DNA of 64,000 nucleotides from Streptomyces hundungensis (lineage in GTDB: Bacteria > Actinomycetota > Actinomycetes > Streptomycetales > Streptomycetaceae): positions 5,394,001-5,458,000 of the forward strand of contig NZ_CP032698.1 in the NCBI RefSeq assembly GCF_003627815.1. The letters run 5' to 3'. Numbering within the stretch: position 1 is the first letter of the stretch; every line of letters starts with the position of its first letter. Made by a program: the position numbers and the translations under genes. The notes beneath the pieces were generated by a model. It made no database searches, was not told the origin of the DNA, and saw only the letters and a list, made by a program, of their open reading frames with translations. Positions 32,366-40,308 of the stretch are shown in pieces.

Positions 32366-33148
32366 TCAGGCGATCGCGCCGAGGAACTCCCGGGTGCGCT
32401 CGTGGTCGGGGTCGCCGAAGATCTTCTCGGGCGGACCGGATTCGATGACCTTGCCCGCGTCGAACATCATCACCTCGTCCGAGATGTCCCGCGCGAAGCT
32501 CATCTCATGGGTGACGCAGAGCATCGTGATGTCGGTGGTGCGGGCGATGTCGCGCAGCAGGTCCAATACGCCCGCGACCAGCTCCGGGTCGAGCGCGGAG
32601 GTCACCTCGTCCAGGAGCAGCACCTCCGGGCGCATCGCCAGGGCCCGCGCGATCGCCACCCGCTGCTGCTGACCGCCGGAGAGCTGGGCGGGCTTGGCGT
32701 CCCGCTTGTCGCCGAGGCCCACCAGGTCGAGCAGTTCGCGCGCCCGCTCCTCGGCCTCGTCGGCGGAGAGGCCCAGCACCCGCACCGGCGCCTCGGTGAT
32801 GTTGCGCAGCACGCTCATGTTGGGGAACAGGTTGAACTGCTGGAAGACCATGCCGATCTTCTTGCGGGCCTCCCTGCGCTCCTTCTCGCCGGCCGGGTAA
32901 AGGCGCGTCCCGTTGACCTGGATGGTGCCCGAGTCCGGGGTCTCCAGGGTCATGAGCAGCCGCAGGATCGTGGTCTTGCCGGAGCCCGAGGGGCCGATCA
33001 GGGTGACGTGCTTGCCCTTGCGGGCGCTGAAGCAGAGGTCGTCGAGGACGGTGTTGTCGCCGAAGCGCTTGGTGACGTTCTCGAAGCGGATCAGTTCGGC
33101 GCCGGTCTTGTTCTGCACGGGCATCTCGATCTGGGTGTCAGCGGACAA
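32366..33148 (-). CDS. ehuA: Ectoine/polar amino-acid ABC transporter ATP-binding protein (EhuA-like)
   Basis: 260 residues. Walker A LIGPSGSGKTTIL, Q-loop MVFQQFNLFPNM, signature LSGGQQQRVAIARAL, Walker B EVLLLDEVTSALDPE, H-loop CVTHEMSFA: the polar amino acid (GlnQ/HisP) class. It powers import through the two permeases upstream. The TTG start at 33148 overlaps the ehuD stop and has CTGGAG upstream; an ATG at 33124 is the alternative. Assignment to ectoine/hydroxyectoine rests on overall resemblance and gene order. Confidence 0.82.
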   Translation of the reverse strand: MSADTQIEMPVQNKTGAELIRFENVTKRFGDNTVLDDLCFSARKGKHVTLIGPSGSGKTTILRLLMTLETPDSGTIQVNGTRLYPAGEKERREARKKIGMVFQQFNLFPNMSVLRNITEAPVRVLGLSADEAEERARELLDLVGLGDKRDAKPAQLSGGQQQRVAIARALAMRPEVLLLDEVTSALDPELVAGVLDLLRDIARTTDITMLCVTHEMSFARDISDEVMMFDAGKVIESGPPEKIFGDPDHERTREFLGAIA

Positions 33149-33788
33149 GGCGGCGCTCCAGGGATCGTACGAACAGCGAAGCCGGATAGGCGATGAGGAT
33201 GAAGGCGACGCCGACGACGGTCAGCGGCTCGGTGTACTGGAAGGTGCTCGCCCCCGCGAGCCGGGACTGCTGGAGCATCTCCAGGACGCTGATCCCGGCG
33301 AGCAGCGGGGTGTCCTTGAGCATGGAGATGACGTAGTTGCCGAGCGCGGGCGCGATGCGGCGGACGGCCTGCGGCAGGATCACCGCGAACCAGGTGCGGT
33401 GCGCGGGCAGGCTCAGCGCGGTCGCCGCCTCCCACTGGCCCTTGGGCACGGCGTCGATGCCGGCCCGGTAGACCTGTGCGGTGTACGTCGAGTAGTGCAG
33501 CCCGATCGCGAGGATGCCGGTGGTCAGGGCCGAGAACTTCACGCCCCACTCCGGCAGCACGAAGAAGAGGAAGAAGAGCTGCACCAGGAGGGGGGTGGTG
33601 CGGATGAACTCCGTGATCAGGTTGACCGGCCAGCGCACGAAGCGGCTCGGGGCCCGGAAGGCCAGTGCCCACACCAGGCCGAGGGAGAAGGAGATGAGGG
33701 AGCCGAGCGCGAGGATCTGAAGCGTGGTGAGCACGCCGTCCCCGAAGCGCGGCATGAAGTCCCAGACGGCGGACCAGTCCCAGTTCAC
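33138..33788 (-). CDS. ehuD: Ectoine-type ABC transporter permease (EhuD-like)
   Basis: 216 residues, five helices of the HisM/GlnP type. The coupling loop reads GIDAVPKGQWEAATALSLP and the family motif EFIRTTPLLVQLFFLFFVLP is present. Starts at a GTG overlapping the ehuC stop (GTGA) and ends inside the start of ehuA. Confidence 0.82.
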   Translation of the reverse strand: MNWDWSAVWDFMPRFGDGVLTTLQILALGSLISFSLGLVWALAFRAPSRFVRWPVNLITEFIRTTPLLVQLFFLFFVLPEWGVKFSALTTGILAIGLHYSTYTAQVYRAGIDAVPKGQWEAATALSLPAHRTWFAVILPQAVRRIAPALGNYVISMLKDTPLLAGISVLEMLQQSRLAGASTFQYTEPLTVVGVAFILIAYPASLFVRSLERRLVR

Positions 33789-34444
33789 GGTGTGCTCACC
33801 CCCAGATTCGCCTTGGTGCGGCGTTCGAGAGCCTTCATGCCGCGGGTGATGGCGAAGGCGAGGACGAAGTAGATGACGAGGGTGACCGAGTAGATCTGGG
33901 CGCTGTCCTGGGTGGCCAGGCGCACCAGATACGCCGCGAAGGACACGTCGCCCACCCCGAGCAGCGAGACCAGGGCGGTGCCCTTGAGGAGTTCGACCAG
34001 CAGGTTGCAGAACGGCGGGATCATCTCCGGCACCGCCTGCGGCAGCAGCACGAGCCGCAGCCGCTGCCAGGGGGTGAGGCTGAGCGCGATGCCGGCCTCG
34101 CGCTGGGCCGGTGCCACCGAGTTCAGCGCGCCGCGCACGATCTCCGCGCCGTACGCGCCGTAGGACAGGCCGAGCGCGAGCACCGCCGCCCACATCGGGA
34201 CCAGCTGCCATCCCGCGAGCGGCGGCAGCACGAAGAACAGCCAGAACATCAGGACCAGGGCCGAGGTCCCGCGGAAGATCTCCGTGTACGCGGCCGCGAG
34301 GAAGCGCACCAGGCGCGAGCGGTGGGTGCGGGCCAGGCCCACCCCGAAGGCGACGACGGCCGCCAACGCCGAGCTGTAGACGGTGAGTTGGAGGGTGATC
34401 CAGATGCCCGGCAGCACCCAGTGCTGCCACAGTCCCGCCGTCAT
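33785..34444 (-). CDS. ehuC: Ectoine-type ABC transporter permease (EhuC-like)
   Basis: 219 residues from the ATG that overlaps the ehuB stop (ATGA); a GTG two codons upstream is possible. Polar amino-acid permease family: YTEIFRGTSALVLMFWLFFVLP and the coupling loop ALNSVAPAQREAGIALSLTP. Forms the channel with EhuD. Confidence 0.82.
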   Translation of the reverse strand: MTAGLWQHWVLPGIWITLQLTVYSSALAAVVAFGVGLARTHRSRLVRFLAAAYTEIFRGTSALVLMFWLFFVLPPLAGWQLVPMWAAVLALGLSYGAYGAEIVRGALNSVAPAQREAGIALSLTPWQRLRLVLLPQAVPEMIPPFCNLLVELLKGTALVSLLGVGDVSFAAYLVRLATQDSAQIYSVTLVIYFVLAFAITRGMKALERRTKANLGVSTP

Positions 34445-35319
34445 CGGCACAGCTCCTTGGCGGTCAGCGTGGTCATCTCGTCCTGGGTGAAGCCGAAGGG
34501 CTTCAGGATCCGGAAGAGTTCGCCGCTCCGTTTCATGCGGTGGATCTCGGCGTTGAAGGCGTCGCGCAGCGCGCCGTCGGCGGGGCGGAAGGCGAAGCCG
34601 CCGCCGTCGATCTTCTTCTTGCCGTCGACGACGGTCGCGAACGCCTCGGTGGCCTCGGCCTTCGCGCTCTTCCTGGCGACCTCGCGCACGGTGAGCGCGG
34701 TGCCCGCGAACACGTCGACGCGCCCCGACTCGACCGCGTTCAAGCCCGCGACCTGGTCCTGGAGGATGACGATGTCCTTCTCGGGATAGCCGGCGGCGAC
34801 CGCGTGGCCGATCTCGGCGTACCCGGTGCCGGTCGCGAACCGCGCCTTGGCGCGGACCACGTCCTCGTAGCCGCGCAGGTTCTTGGGGTTGCCCTTGCGG
34901 ACGAGGAAGGCGTCCAGCATCTGGTACTCGGGGTCGGCGAAGAGGACCTGGGCGCAGCGTTCCTTGTTGATGTACATCCCGGCGGAGACGACGTCGAACT
35001 GCTGGGAGTTGAGGCCGGGGATGAGCGAGGAGAAGTCGGTGGCCACGGGCTGTACGTGGCCGATGCCGAGCCGCTTGAAGATCACCTTGGCGAGTTCGGG
35101 GGCCTCACCGGTGAACTCCCCCTGCTCGTTCACATACCCGTACGGGACTTCGCCGGCGATACCGAGCCGTACCGAGCCCCGCGACTTCAGGCGCGCGAGC
35201 GCGTCGCCCTGCGGGACGCGGGAGCAGGCGGCCGCGCCGGTGAGCGCGACGGCGGCGGCCCCGGTGAGCAGGGTGCGCCTGGGTATGGAGGGTCTGGGGC
35301 GTGAGGTAGCTCGTGCCAT
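34441..35319 (-). CDS. ehuB: Ectoine-type ABC transporter substrate-binding lipoprotein (EhuB-like)
   Basis: 292 residues. RRTLLTG twin-Arg-like signal ending in a lipobox TGAAAC. The mature part is a SBP_bac_3 domain: GSVRLGIAGEVPYGYVNE, FDVVSAGMYINKERC, GRVDVFAGTALTVRE. Captures a small zwitterionic solute; EhuB binds ectoine and hydroxyectoine. Start at ATG 35319; a frame-open ATG 33 bp upstream is also possible. A 76-bp gap separates it from the amidase, so the two genes may share a transcript. Confidence 0.82.
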   Translation of the reverse strand: MARATSRPRPSIPRRTLLTGAAAVALTGAAACSRVPQGDALARLKSRGSVRLGIAGEVPYGYVNEQGEFTGEAPELAKVIFKRLGIGHVQPVATDFSSLIPGLNSQQFDVVSAGMYINKERCAQVLFADPEYQMLDAFLVRKGNPKNLRGYEDVVRAKARFATGTGYAEIGHAVAAGYPEKDIVILQDQVAGLNAVESGRVDVFAGTALTVREVARKSAKAEATEAFATVVDGKKKIDGGGFAFRPADGALRDAFNAEIHRMKRSGELFRILKPFGFTQDEMTTLTAKELCR

Positions 35320-35395
35320 GGCGGCGCGGCTACCCCCCTTTACTCGGCCCATGCCCCCCAGTTTTCGGGGTGGTGCGCGGGTCCGCCCGCCGGGC

Positions 35396-36796
35396 TCACC
35401 CGCGCGGGGCGGCGGGGAAGACCGCCGCGGCCCGCAGCACGGCCCGCTCCCCGTAGCGCGCCGCGATGAGTTGGAGGCCGATGGGCAGGCCGTCCGCGTC
35501 CGTGCCGACGGGGACCGTCGCGGCCGGCTGCTGGGTCAGGTTGAACGGATACGTGAACGGCGTCCAGCCCGTCCAGCGCTGAGGCCCCGGGCCGGCCGGC
35601 GCCTCCCGGCCCGCCTCGAACGCGGTGATCGGCAGGGTCGGCGTCGCGAGGACGTCGTAGCGCCGGTGGAAGCGGGCCATGCGCCGGCCGAGCTCGATCC
35701 GGGCCTCCTGGGCGGCGAGCAGATCGAGGGCGGAGAGCCGCGCGCCGCGGGCCGCGATGGCGCGGAGCCCCGGATCGAGCAACGCCCTTTGTCCTGGGCT
35801 CAGTTGGGCGACCAGACGGGCCGCCCCCGCGTTCCACAGGGTGTGGAAGGCGTCGATCGGGTCCGCGAAGTCGGGGTCCATCTCCTCCACGTACGCGCCG
35901 AGCTCCGCGAGCCGGGTCACCGCGGCCCGCACCGCCGCGGCCACCGCCGGGCGCACCGCGACCTGGCCGCCGAAGGAGGGCGAGTAGGCGATGCGCAGCC
36001 CCTTCACACCGGCCGCCGCGTCCTCGGCGAGAGCCGCCGCACAGGAGTGGGCCGGGGGTTCCAGGGCGGTCGGGTCGCGGTGGTCGGCCCCGCTGATCAC
36101 GTCGAGGAGGAGCGCCAGGTCCGCCGCGTCCCGGGCGATGGGGCCCACGTGCGACAGGGTGCCGAACGCGCTCGCGGGGTGCAGGGGGACCCGGCCGTAC
36201 GTCGGCTTGAGGCCGAACACCCCGCAGAACGAGGCCGGGATGCGGATCGAGCCCCCGCCGTCCGTGCCGAGCGACAGGGGCGCCGCCCCGACCGCGACCG
36301 CCGCCGCGCTGCCCCCGCTGGAGCCGCCCGCGGTCCGCGCGGGGTCGTACGGGTTGCGGGTGACGCCGGTGCGCGGCGAATCGGTGACGCCCTTCCAGCC
36401 GAACTCGGGGGTGGTCGTCTTGCCGACCAGGACCGCCCCATGCTCGCGAAGGCGTGCGACCGAGGGCGCGTCCTCGTGCCAACTCCCTCGCTCGGAAGTG
36501 GTGTTGGAGCCCTTCAGGGTCGGGCCTCCGGCCTGGAGCAGGGTGTCCTTGACGGACACCGGCACCCCGTCGAGGAGCCCCACGGGCTCTCCCGCCCGCC
36601 AGCGCTCGGTGGCGGCGCGGGCCTGGGCCAGGGCCGGTTCGGTGTCGACGCGTACGAACGCGTTGAGGCGGCCCCGCACCTCCTCGATCCGGGCCAGGAC
36701 CGCCCGGGTCGCGTCCAGTGGGGAGAAGGTGCCCGCCCGGTAGCCGGACAGGAGGTGACGTGCCGTCATGTCGATGAGTTCGCTCGGCTCGGTCAT
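35396..36796 (-). CDS. Amidase signature family hydrolase
   Basis: 466 residues. The Ser-cisSer-Lys triad region is clear: Lys83 in PVSVKDTL, the TAGGSSGGSAAA cluster (about 155-166) and Ser183 in GTDGGGSIRIPA. The family hydrolyses amide bonds (amides, allophanate, aryl-acylamides). Upstream of the ehu transporter on the same strand, it may act on the imported solute or on a breakdown product of ectoine such as an N-acetyl diamine; that is inference. An in-frame ATG at 36814 is an alternative start. It is divergent from the LLM oxidoreductase. Confidence 0.87.
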   Translation of the reverse strand: MTEPSELIDMTARHLLSGYRAGTFSPLDATRAVLARIEEVRGRLNAFVRVDTEPALAQARAATERWRAGEPVGLLDGVPVSVKDTLLQAGGPTLKGSNTTSERGSWHEDAPSVARLREHGAVLVGKTTTPEFGWKGVTDSPRTGVTRNPYDPARTAGGSSGGSAAAVAVGAAPLSLGTDGGGSIRIPASFCGVFGLKPTYGRVPLHPASAFGTLSHVGPIARDAADLALLLDVISGADHRDPTALEPPAHSCAAALAEDAAAGVKGLRIAYSPSFGGQVAVRPAVAAAVRAAVTRLAELGAYVEEMDPDFADPIDAFHTLWNAGAARLVAQLSPGQRALLDPGLRAIAARGARLSALDLLAAQEARIELGRRMARFHRRYDVLATPTLPITAFEAGREAPAGPGPQRWTGWTPFTYPFNLTQQPAATVPVGTDADGLPIGLQLIAARYGERAVLRAAAVFPAAPRG

Positions 36797-36968
36797 GCCT
36801 GGGGTCGTACCCATGCGGGCGTCCGCTCACATGGCCGGGTGCCGCCGGGTTTGCCGCGGGGGGCGGCTGCCGGCCCTGGGGAGGTCCCGTCCCGGAATAA
36901 AACGGAGAGTGCCTCCTGTTTGGTGGTGGACAGCATTCCGCGCACGGCGCACAGGCGCACCGCGCGTG

Positions 36969-37010
36969 GACGGGACGAACCCGACGGGACGAACCCGACG
37001 AGACGAACTG
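36969..37010. repeat. Three 14-bp tandem repeats in the leader of the LLM gene
   Basis: GACGGGACGAACCC occurs twice exactly (36969-36982, 36983-36996) and once diverged (36997-37010), ending just before the ribosome binding site of the LLM gene. Confidence 0.75.
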
Positions 37011-37023
37011 GAGGCGCGGACCG

Positions 37024-38094
37024 GTGGATGTGAATGCGATTCGAGGGACGGCGGCCGGAACCGCACCCGTACCCCTGTCCGTGCTCGACCTGGTCACGGT
37101 GGGCAACGGCTACACCGCGAACCGTGCCCTGCGCACCAGCGTGGAGATCGCGAAGCTCGCCGAGCGGCGCGGCTTCCACCGGCACTGGGTCGCCGAGCAC
37201 CACTCCATGCCGGGCGTCGCCTCGTCCGCGCCGGCCGTGATCCTCGCCCACCTCGCCGCCCACACCTCGCGCATCCGGCTCGGCTCGGGCGGCGTGATGC
37301 TGCCGAACCACGCGCCGCTGGTGATCGCCGAGCAGTTCGGCACGCTGGAGGCGATGGCGCCGGGCCGCATCGACCTCGGGCTCGGGCGGGCGCCCGGCAC
37401 CGACGGGGCGACGGCCGCGGCGCTGCGCCGCACGGACCGGCTGAACGAGGGCGCCGAGGACTTCCCGCAGCAGCTCGCCGAGCTGACCCGGTTCCTCGAC
37501 GACGACTTCCCCGACGGGCACCCCTACGCCCGGATCCACGCGGTGCCGGGTCCCGTGCAGGGCCCCGCCGCCCGCCCCCCGATCTGGCTGCTCGGCTCCT
37601 CCGGCTTCAGCGCCCGCCTGGCCGGCACGCTCGGGCTTCCCTTCGCCTTCGCCCACCACTTCTCGGCGGCGAACACGGTTCCGGCGCTGGACCTCTACCG
37701 GGATTCGTTCCGGCCCTCGGAGCTTCTGGACGCGCCGTACGCGGTGATCGGGGTCTCGGCGCTGGCCGCGGACGACGAGCGCGAGGCGAGGCGCCAGACG
37801 CTCACCAACGCGCTGTCGATGGTCCGGCTGCGCACGGGGCGGCCCGGGCTGGTCCCCACGCCTGAGGAGGCCGAGTCGTACCAATTCAGCGCGCTGGAGC
37901 GGGAGTTCGTCGACAGCTGGCTGTCCAACGTGATTTCCGGGACGGCGGATGAGGTGCGGGCGGGTCTGGACGGGCTCCAGAAGCGGACGGGGGCGGATGA
38001 GTTGATGCTCACGGCGAATGCGCATGGCCCCGAGGCGAGGGTCCGCTCCTACGACCTGATCGCCAACGCCTACGACATGCCTCCGGCGGTCTAG
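37024..38094 (+). CDS. LLM class flavin-dependent oxidoreductase (MsnO8-like)
   Basis: 356 residues, luciferase-like TIM barrel. Hallmarks: SVLDLVTVGNGYT, FHRHWVAEHHSMPGVAS, IRLGSGGVMLPNHAPLVIAEQFGTLEAMAPGRIDLGLGRAPG, and PIWLLGSSG. These define the single-subunit MsnO8/YhbW-like group, using FMN or F420; the substrate is unknown. The GTG start has ACTGGAGG about 10 nt upstream. Divergent from the amidase, with 209 bp between them; no shared operator recognised. Followed by interspersed-repeat DNA. Confidence 0.9.
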   Translation: MDVNAIRGTAAGTAPVPLSVLDLVTVGNGYTANRALRTSVEIAKLAERRGFHRHWVAEHHSMPGVASSAPAVILAHLAAHTSRIRLGSGGVMLPNHAPLVIAEQFGTLEAMAPGRIDLGLGRAPGTDGATAAALRRTDRLNEGAEDFPQQLAELTRFLDDDFPDGHPYARIHAVPGPVQGPAARPPIWLLGSSGFSARLAGTLGLPFAFAHHFSAANTVPALDLYRDSFRPSELLDAPYAVIGVSALAADDEREARRQTLTNALSMVRLRTGRPGLVPTPEEAESYQFSALEREFVDSWLSNVISGTADEVRAGLDGLQKRTGADELMLTANAHGPEARVRSYDLIANAYDMPPAV

Positions 38095-38110
38095 GGGGGC
38101 TCGACTCTGC

Positions 38111-38243
38111 CAACCCCCTTAGGGGCGCGAGGAACTGCGCGACCAGCCCCGCACGGTCTGCGGGTTCGCTCCCGCCTGTTTCGGGTTCGTCTGAACGCCG
38201 CCGTCGGCCGTTCGCGCAGTTCCCCGCGCCCCTAAGGGGGTTG
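38111..38243. repeat. Interspersed repeat, locus 3: 32-bp inverted pair
   Basis: Left arm 38111-38142 and right arm 38212-38243 are reverse complements at 31 of 32 positions. Each holds the repeat core (GGGGCGCGRGGAACTGCGCG and its reverse complement). The pair can fold into a long hairpin with a 69-nt loop just after the LLM gene, or act as its terminator. The following ~160 bp up to 38400 are G/C-rich with no CDS. Confidence 0.85.
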
Positions 38244-38408
38244 GGGCTGCCCCCTGCCGTAGGTGCCCCTGGCGGGGTTGGGGCTGCCCCCGCCCGAAGG
38301 GGCCCCCTCGGGCGGGGTGGGGGAGGTGAAAGGTTGGGGGTGGTATAGGGCGGCGGCGGCCCGCAGGGGCGGGCGGTGGGGGGCTGACAGGCGCGTTTGT
38401 TGGCTGAT

Positions 38409-38437
38409 TGGTCTAGTCCTCAATTTGGTTCAGACCA
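38409..38437. promoter_or_regulatory. Paired DasR-type / chitinase direct-repeat sites
   Basis: TGGTCTAGTCCT (38409-38420) and TGGTTCAGACCA (38426-38437), 17 bp apart start to start. Streptomyces chitinase promoters characteristically carry such 12-bp direct repeats overlapping the RNA polymerase site. They lie 87-115 bp before the chitinase start. Confidence 0.7.
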
Positions 38438-38523
38438 TTGACGCGGCCAGCACACGGTCGCTATCACTTCTCCAACCGCCCATCCCCGCACCCCCATGCG
38501 CCCCACCCCCCCCGGAGGCCGTC

Positions 38524-40230
38524 TTGCACCGCCGCAGACCCCTTGTCGCCGCCCTGAGCACCGCCGCGCTCGCCGCAGGCGCCTTGGCCGCATTCGCGGG
38601 CCTCGGCACCGCGTCCGCGTCCGCCGCCGACGCCGCCCGGAGCGCCGCCGCACCCTCGACCGGGGGCGTGAAGATCGCGTACTACGACCAGTGGAGCGTG
38701 TACGGGAACGCCTTCTACCCCAAGCACCTCGACACCCGGGGCATCGCGGGCAAACTGGACGTCATCAACTACTCGTTCGGCAACATCCACCCCACCAATC
38801 TCACCTGTTTCGAGGCGAACAAGGCGGCGGGCGACGACAACAACGCCAACGCCGGTGACGGGGCGGGCGATTCGTTCGCCGACTACCAGAAGTCCTTCGG
38901 TGCCGCCGACAGCGTCAGCGGCGTCGCCGACACCTGGAACCAGCCGATCGTGGGCGTCTTCAACCAGTTCAAGCAGCTGAAGGCGAAGTACCCCAAGCTG
39001 AAGATCAACATCTCGATCGGCGGCTGGACGTACTCCAAGTACTTCCACGACGCGGCGCTCACCGACGCCAGCCGCAAGAAGCTCGTCTCCTCCTGCATCG
39101 ACCAGTACATCGCCGGCAACCTGCCCGTCGACGGCGGGTACGGCGGCGCGGGCGCGGCGGCCGGGATCTTCGACGGCGTCGACATCGACTGGGAGTACCC
39201 GGGCTCGCCCGACGGCCACCTCGGCAACCACTACGGCGCCGAGGACAAGGCCAACTACACCGCCCTGCTCGCCGAGTTCCGCAAGCAGCTCGACGCGTAC
39301 GGAACCGCGCACGGCGGCAAGCACTACCTCCTGACGGCGGCGCTGCCGGCGGGCCAGGACAAGATCAAGAACATCGAGACGGACAAGATCGGCGCGTACC
39401 TCGACTACGCGAACATCATGACCTACGACATGCACGGCGCCTGGAACGCGACGGGACCGGCCTACCACCAGTCCCCGCTGGTGTCACCGGCCAATGACCC
39501 CACCGACGTGATCAAGCCCGGCACCCAGAAGTACTCGATCTCCAACGCGATCGACTCCTGGATCGACGGCAACCCCGCCTACGGCATAGCGGGCGGCTTC
39601 CCGGCCAACAAGATCACGCTGGGGTACGAGTTCTACTACCGCGGCTGGAAGGGCGTCCCGGCGACCAACAACGGCCTCGGGCAGAGCGCGACCGGACCGT
39701 CGGGCGCCCGTCCCACCAGCCAGGTCGCGGGCACCGCGCTCTACAAGGAGCTCGGCGGCATCGTCGACAACCCGGCGACCACCTTCTGGGACGCCGACGC
39801 GAAGGCCTCGTACTTCTACAAGGACGGCGAGTTCTTCACCGGCCTCGACAAGCAGTCCATCCAGGCCCGCGCGGACTACGGCCACCAGCGGGGCCTGGCC
39901 GGCGCGATGATGTACAGCCTGCTCGGCCTGGACGACAAGGCGACCCTGCTCGGCCAGATCTCCGACGCGGTCGGCTCCTCGCCGTCCTCGACGCCGGACC
40001 CGACGCCGACGGCCCCCACCTCCCCGTCGCCGACCCCGACCGCGCCCACCAGCCCGTCCCCGACCCCCGGTGGCTGCGCCGCCGCGGCCTGGGACAGCGC
40101 CGCCACCTACACCGGCGGCAACCAGGTCTCCTACGGCGGTCACACCTGGAAGGCCCAGTGGTGGACCAAGGGCGAGCAGCCCGGCACCACCGGACAGTGG
40201 GGCGTCTGGCAGGACCTCGGCGCCTGCTGA
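38524..40230 (+). CDS. GH18 chitinase with C-terminal CBM5/12
   Basis: 568 residues. Signal peptide (about 1-36), GH18 barrel (about 48-480) with SIGGWTYS and the catalytic DGVDIDWEYPG (acid Glu near residue 224), YANIMTYDMHG, then a Pro/Thr/Ser linker (PTPTAPTSPSP repeats) and a chitin-binding CBM5/12 domain (about 518-568, AWDSAATYTGGNQVSYGGHTWKAQWW). Secreted endochitinase of the ChiC/A type, processing chitin together with the AA10 protein. Start chosen at TTG 38524 because GGAGG is 5 nt upstream and it leads straight into RRRPLVAAL; no ATG/GTG fits. Confidence 0.92.
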   Translation: MHRRRPLVAALSTAALAAGALAAFAGLGTASASAADAARSAAAPSTGGVKIAYYDQWSVYGNAFYPKHLDTRGIAGKLDVINYSFGNIHPTNLTCFEANKAAGDDNNANAGDGAGDSFADYQKSFGAADSVSGVADTWNQPIVGVFNQFKQLKAKYPKLKINISIGGWTYSKYFHDAALTDASRKKLVSSCIDQYIAGNLPVDGGYGGAGAAAGIFDGVDIDWEYPGSPDGHLGNHYGAEDKANYTALLAEFRKQLDAYGTAHGGKHYLLTAALPAGQDKIKNIETDKIGAYLDYANIMTYDMHGAWNATGPAYHQSPLVSPANDPTDVIKPGTQKYSISNAIDSWIDGNPAYGIAGGFPANKITLGYEFYYRGWKGVPATNNGLGQSATGPSGARPTSQVAGTALYKELGGIVDNPATTFWDADAKASYFYKDGEFFTGLDKQSIQARADYGHQRGLAGAMMYSLLGLDDKATLLGQISDAVGSSPSSTPDPTPTAPTSPSPTPTAPTSPSPTPGGCAAAAWDSAATYTGGNQVSYGGHTWKAQWWTKGEQPGTTGQWGVWQDLGAC

Positions 40231-40252
40231 CCCGATCCGCCCCCGCACACGC

Positions 40253-40292
40253 GGCCGCCCCGCTCCTCACCCTGTGGAGGAGCGGGGCGGCC
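40253..40292. terminator. Bidirectional terminator between chitinase and GGDEF-EAL gene
   Basis: 16-bp perfect stem GGCCGCCCCGCTCCTC with its complement around ACCCTGTG, between two convergent genes. Confidence 0.9.
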
Positions 40293-40308
40293 GTACGTCG
40301 CCGAGGCC

